Part shown: positions 24,229 through 27,964 of the stretch, piece by piece
Numbering within the stretch: the stretch's first letter is position 1
How the letters are laid out: each line of letters starts with the position of its first letter
DNA from: DATESN01 sp035270785
GTDB lineage: Bacteria > Bacillota > Clostridia > Lachnospirales > Lachnospiraceae
NCBI GenBank assembly: GCA_035270785.1
Contig: DATESN010000042.1
Coordinates: forward strand, 1-27,964
DNA length: 27,964 nucleotides
Direction of reading: 5' to 3'
The notes under the pieces: generated by a model
The model's database searches: none
What the model was told of the DNA's origin: nothing
The model's input: only the letters and a program-made list of their open reading frames with translations
Program-made: the position numbers and the translations under genes

Positions 24229-25653
24229 GTGAAATATTTTAATAAAATCAAACAATATAAAAACATTATATTATGGGGACTTATTATTTTATTTGCAGGT
24301 GCCTATGTATCCTTATCCTTTAATAATAATATATGGGGTGATGAAGCATATACCATAGATTTACTACGCAATTGTAGGTCTATGGGAGATGTTTGGTTAT
24401 TTACAGCACAAGATGTTCATCCACCACTTTACTATATGATAGTACAGGTTTTCACAAATATTTTCGGACTTCATCTCACGTTACTTAAAATCGTATCCAT
24501 CATACCCATCCTGATCACCATGGCCATTGGTGCTACTTATATTACTAAAAAGTATCACTTTAAGACAGGGCTTTTATTTATTTTAATGATCGGTGTTATC
24601 CCTTGTTCCATGGAATATGCGGTACAGGTTAGAATGTACTCCTGGACTATTTTATTTGTTACTATTTGTGGGTTGGCTTCTTATGAAGCATATGTAAATG
24701 GAAAAAATAAGGCCTATCTGGTTATGGGGCTATCAGGAGTAGCTTGCGCCTACACCCATTATTTTGCCTTTGTTTCTATTCTATGGATCTACGGATTACT
24801 ATTTCTCGCACTGCTTTTTACAAAACGAAAAGAATTATTAAAGTGGCTGTTTATGGTCATGGGATCGATCCTTTTATTTTCTCCTTGGATTCCTTTTATG
24901 AAAGGACAAGTAAGCGGAGTATCAGGAAGTTATTGGATCCCTGAAATAACAAAGAAAGTAATTGTAAGTTATTTTGGTTGGCTTTTTGAGACGAAATTAC
25001 CGTATGCTCCCCTTATGTTACAGATTCTATTTCTAGTGGCCATTCTCTTAGTCACCATACATATTGTGAGAAATAGAAAAAACAAAGAAGCTTTCATCGA
25101 AGATATATTTGCCCTATGTTGTTTACTAATCCCTATTCTAACGATAACAACGGGCGTTGTGTTATCCCAAATTATTCGTCCTATTTTTATCATTCGATAT
25201 GTGATGCCATGTATAGGACTCCTTTGCCTCTTTTTTGCCAAGGCCATGAGTAGATTGGATAAAAAGACATTTATAGCCTTGGTTCTATTTTGCATTTGCT
25301 TAGGATTTGTGGATTATGAAAACACATATCAGGAAGAGTATTTATCCACAACAGTAGATGAAATAGAGGAATTTTTCCAAATGAATCTAGGAGAGAACGA
25401 TGTTATTGTCTATAATTTTAGAACCTATGACTTTATTTATGAATATTACTTTGATAAAGATAAATTAATTTATATTGAGGATATGGATTTTTCAGTTAAT
25501 TTTGATAATATATGGTTTCTAGATACTGCATTTAACCTGGAACCGTCAAAGGAAACCCTAGAGGCCAACGGATTATCCATGTTTCATATTGGCAATTATA
25601 ATATAGAATATAATCCATTTAGCCTTTATCAGATTTGTAAACAAACAAATTAG
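24229..25653 (+). CDS. ArnT/GT39-like membrane glycosyltransferase
   Basis: GT-C enzyme that takes a sugar from a polyprenyl-phosphate donor on the outer face. The 474-residue protein has a first span (about 13-31) and the diagnostic outer loop NIWGDEAYTIDLLRNC (Asp38, Glu39), followed by DVHPPLYYMIVQVF (62-75), the 'DE...HPPLYY' pattern of the PMT_2/ArnT superfamily. About ten spans follow, then a short C-terminal outer domain (about 380-474). It starts with GTG, with GAGG 8 bases upstream, and lies 10 bases after the ArnC-like gene. Such a GT2 plus GT-C pair normally forms a lipid-linked-sugar decoration route. No GtrA/GtcA-like flippase is visible between them. Acceptor unknown. Confidence 0.82.
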   Translation: MKYFNKIKQYKNIILWGLIILFAGAYVSLSFNNNIWGDEAYTIDLLRNCRSMGDVWLFTAQDVHPPLYYMIVQVFTNIFGLHLTLLKIVSIIPILITMAIGATYITKKYHFKTGLLFILMIGVIPCSMEYAVQVRMYSWTILFVTICGLASYEAYVNGKNKAYLVMGLSGVACAYTHYFAFVSILWIYGLLFLALLFTKRKELLKWLFMVMGSILLFSPWIPFMKGQVSGVSGSYWIPEITKKVIVSYFGWLFETKLPYAPLMLQILFLVAILLVTIHIVRNRKNKEAFIEDIFALCCLLIPILTITTGVVLSQIIRPIFIIRYVMPCIGLLCLFFAKAMSRLDKKTFIALVLFCICLGFVDYENTYQEEYLSTTVDEIEEFFQMNLGENDVIVYNFRTYDFIYEYYFDKDKLIYIEDMDFSVNFDNIWFLDTAFNLEPSKETLEANGLSMFHIGNYNIEYNPFSLYQICKQTN

Positions 25654-25666
25654 AAAGTAGCCAACT

Positions 25667-27964
25667 ATGACAGAGAAGAAAATCAAAATAACAACTATCA
25701 TAAAGGGGTGTATTCTCGCCATTGGAATCATTGCCATGTTATCTATATGGCCTCTTGGAATCATCACAAATATGGATTTTTCTAGTACCGGTGGAGAAAA
25801 CAACCAACGTACAGGGGCTATTTTCGAAGGCGTAAATGTCTTGCAGGAGTTTGTTCCACAGTATGATTATATAGAATCTATCGGAATACTAATTAACAAA
25901 CAGGATTCTAAAGTATCTGGAGGCGACCTGCAACTTGTTTTTGCAAATGGAGATTTCACCCAATGTGTAGAAGTGACCGTACCCATATCTCAGATGGAAG
26001 AAAGCAGTTATTATGATATTCCCATTCAAGAAAAGGTAACAAAGGGAGCAACCTATTATTACAGTATTACCACCGTTTCAACGGGGGTTAACACCGTTTC
26101 AACGGAGGAAGTGGCACCACTTCTTATTTATCGAAGATTAAATACCGCGGGACCCGCTGAAAATAGAAAACTTTATTATAATGGTAATCTCATTGAAAAT
26201 GGAAGTTTGGCTTGTAGGTATTCCTATAGAACGCCACTTACAGTAGCTCAAATTGCAACGTATGATGCCTTTCTTATTCTAGTAGTCATGCTCTTATGGA
26301 TGATTGTAGATAAAGTTACAAAGGGAAAAATTCAATTAAAAAAAATATCACTAGGTAAAACAGAGCGTGTAGTAGGTACTGTGTGTACGACGATTGGAAT
26401 GGCAGCATGTTTCTACTATCTTTTGATACGAAGAGTATTTGGTGATAATAAGTGGGACTTAAGGATCTTTTTCTTAGGGATCTTGTTTAGCTGGTTGATA
26501 GCAAATGTCATTATTTGGAGTAAAGGAACACCAAAATCCATAAGTGAACCAACAAAGAATAACATTTCTTTGAAAAAAATAGTACAGAAGATTCCAGAGG
26601 GAATACAAATAGGTGCCTTTGCATTTTATTTTATTAGGTATGCCTATTATTTTAATTCAGGAGTAAATTATGGACATGATATAGGCACGGCCTATATGAA
26701 TATTGCCTTTGGTATTATTGTTTTAACCCTATTTTCCAGAAAAGAAATCTTTTCTATTCCGAATTTAATCTTTACCATAATCTATGGAGTATCCTTTGGA
26801 CGATGGATAGGTATTCATAATTTTGATATTGACACAAGGACGTTATATCTTTTAGAAATAGTAGCTGGTTGGATTTGGGGAATGGTCCTTATTCGAACCA
26901 TTCTTAATTTGGTTCACAAAAAACTACGCAAATTCAGCATACCCTATACCCTTTTGGTAGCCGGCTTTTTTGCATTGTTAATTATATTTAGAAACACCAG
27001 GCAATGGCCAGTGCTATTAGTTTCCATGTTTGTACTTTTTTATCTGCAGAAATTGGATGATGGTAAAATCCAGTGGTTATTTAGAAACCTCTGCCATGGA
27101 GCCATCCTATCCTTTTTTTATTTTGTATTTCAATCATTGCTCTTTCGTCCATATCATGATATTCGATATTCCAGATACCCAGGTGCATTTTCCTCTGTGG
27201 CTATTTGGGGAATTTATTTGATGTTTATATTTTGTGCAGTTTTTGTCACTTTAATGGTAGAATTTAAGAAAAATAACAAGCTAAAGCATATGAGCTTTTA
27301 TTATGTAACAATAGGCATCTGCCTATCTTATATTTTTATGAGCGTTTCTAGAACGGCTTTATTTGGAATTGTTGTGATGCTACTCATTATGATACCAATA
27401 CTGGGAGTCTTGTGGTTTCGTGGCAATTTAAAAAAATTAGCAACCTGCATGGGATTCGTATTATTGACATTGATGTTACTGTTTCCAGGAGTCTACACAG
27501 CAACAAGATGCATCCCAGCCATTGTGAATCAGCCATTGCTTCTTCCTTATGAAGAATTCGAAGGAAGTATTTTAGTAGGAGAAAAAAAAGACTCCAAGCT
27601 TTATATGACGTTTGATCATTTTCTGGAACTTAGCGTAAGCAAATTGTGGACTACATTTGAAAAAACGGAAATTACTACGAAGGAAGTGTCAAGCACCGAA
27701 GACGTGTCAAGCAACCAAGAAGTGGCAGATATCCAGTTAGTACCTCTTAGTGCCCAGGTAGATGAGAAAGATTATAACGATGCCTCAGGTGGTCGGTTAG
27801 CAATCTTTAAACATTATATAGAAAGACTTAATTGGACCGGTCATGACGCTATGATTATTACAGTGAACAACGAGATCATTGCCCATGCCCACAACACGTT
27901 TTTACAAAGTGCCTATGATCATGGAATAGCAACTGGAATTGTGTTTGTACTATTTGGAATCTGT
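25667..27964 (+). CDS. O-antigen ligase/polymerase-like membrane protein, partial (runs off the window)
   Basis: Open through 766 codons without a stop, ending at the window edge; the 3' end is missing. Residues 1-35 give a basic start and one span. Residues about 40-195 form an outer, beta-rich soluble region (GDLQLVFANGDFTQ, YYDIPIQEKVTKGATYYYSI). From about 197 on come many spans. Near the end a large outer loop (about 620-740) leads to ASGGRLAIFKHYIE and HAHNTFLQSAYDHGIATG (His740, His742), the signature of WaaL/Wzy_C proteins, which join or polymerise lipid-linked glycan units. The start is 13 bases after the previous stop with a weak ribosome site. Two short in-frame repeat tracts lie in outer parts (26071-26105, 27686-27730). 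Polymerase versus ligase cannot be decided. Confidence 0.8.
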   Translation, partial: MTEKKIKITTIIKGCILAIGIIAMLSIWPLGIITNMDFSSTGGENNQRTGAIFEGVNVLQEFVPQYDYIESIGILINKQDSKVSGGDLQLVFANGDFTQCVEVTVPISQMEESSYYDIPIQEKVTKGATYYYSITTVSTGVNTVSTEEVAPLLIYRRLNTAGPAENRKLYYNGNLIENGSLACRYSYRTPLTVAQIATYDAFLILVVMLLWMIVDKVTKGKIQLKKISLGKTERVVGTVCTTIGMAACFYYLLIRRVFGDNKWDLRIFFLGILFSWLIANVIIWSKGTPKSISEPTKNNISLKKIVQKIPEGIQIGAFAFYFIRYAYYFNSGVNYGHDIGTAYMNIAFGIIVLTLFSRKEIFSIPNLIFTIIYGVSFGRWIGIHNFDIDTRTLYLLEIVAGWIWGMVLIRTILNLVHKKLRKFSIPYTLLVAGFFALLIIFRNTRQWPVLLVSMFVLFYLQKLDDGKIQWLFRNLCHGAILSFFYFVFQSLLFRPYHDIRYSRYPGAFSSVAIWGIYLMFIFCAVFVTLMVEFKKNNKLKHMSFYYVTIGICLSYIFMSVSRTALFGIVVMLLIMIPILGVLWFRGNLKKLATCMGFVLLTLMLLFPGVYTATRCIPAIVNQPLLLPYEEFEGSILVGEKKDSKLYMTFDHFLELSVSKLWTTFEKTEITTKEVSSTEDVSSNQEVADIQLVPLSAQVDEKDYNDASGGRLAIFKHYIERLNWTGHDAMIITVNNEIIAHAHNTFLQSAYDHGIATGIVFVLFGIC
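26071..26105 (+). repeat. In-frame 21-base direct repeat inside the ligase-like gene
   Basis: CACCGTTTCAACGG occurs at 26071-26084 and 26092-26105, a 21-base (7-codon) period that encodes TVSTGVN-TVSTE in the outer soluble region. Loss or gain of a unit would keep the reading frame. Confidence 0.8.
27686..27730 (+). repeat. In-frame 18-base tandem repeat in the outer loop of the ligase-like gene
   Basis: GTGTCAAGCA at 27686-27695 and 27704-27713, with a third, diverged unit starting GTGGCAGAT at 27722. The period is 18 bases (six codons); the peptide reads VSSTED-VSSNQE-VADIQ, a polar acidic stretch just before the C-terminal signature. Confidence 0.75.

Noticed and set aside
26071..26105. 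CRISPR-like repeat
   Set aside because: Two short copies within a coding frame with a 21-base period and no spacers; it is a codon-repeat tract.

Overview
The window is AT-rich and has strong AGGAGG-type ribosome binding sites, tight ATGA overlaps and many polytopic membrane proteins. It has the look of a low-GC Firmicute, most likely a clostridium of the Lachnospiraceae type. That assignment rests on style and gene families only; no rRNA or marker gene is present. The whole window is a surface-glycan / flagellar-glycan biosynthesis locus. No RNA genes, IS elements or CRISPR arrays were seen, and no gene-free stretch exceeds about 150 bases.

Layout. (1) 16-1044 (+) is a GT2 glycosyltransferase, closed by a bidirectional terminator. 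(2) 5142-1102 (-) is a three-gene acylation operon: a type-3 acyltransferase, an MBOAT O-acyltransferase and its SGNH/DltD-like partner. (3) A divergent regulatory region (about 5143-5290) has overlapping extended -10 promoters; from it a DUF6020-like membrane protein is read rightwards (5291-7111). (4) A promoter at 7146-7174 starts a long rightward array that continues past the window end. It opens with pseB, pseC, pseF, pseI and pseG (CMP-pseudaminic acid synthesis). (5) 12939-20280 holds membrane enzymes: three GT-C-like proteins and two overlapping type-3 acyltransferases. (6) 20349-25653 is a second sugar module: a WecE-like 4-amino-4,6-dideoxyhexose transaminase, a GT-C-like paralogue, an ArnC/DPM1-like polyprenyl-phosphate glycosyltransferase and an ArnT/GT39-like transferase. 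(7) From 25667 off the end runs an O-antigen-ligase/polymerase-like protein.

The main point of interest is the pseI gene. Its product is a complete pseudaminic acid synthase (NeuB plus SAF domains) with an extra C-terminal sugar N-formyltransferase domain that keeps the Asn-x-His...Asp catalytic triad. The pathway's usual N-acetyltransferase PseH is not in the window, nor is any other recognisable GNAT. The simplest reading is that the fused domain formylates a 4-amino sugar, either the PseC product (giving an N-formyl pseudaminic acid) or the WecE product (giving formylated Fuc4N that the ArnC/ArnT-like pair could carry). A run of eight A lies exactly at the domain junction; a slip in either direction would end the protein within ten codons and yield a normal-length stand-alone PseI.
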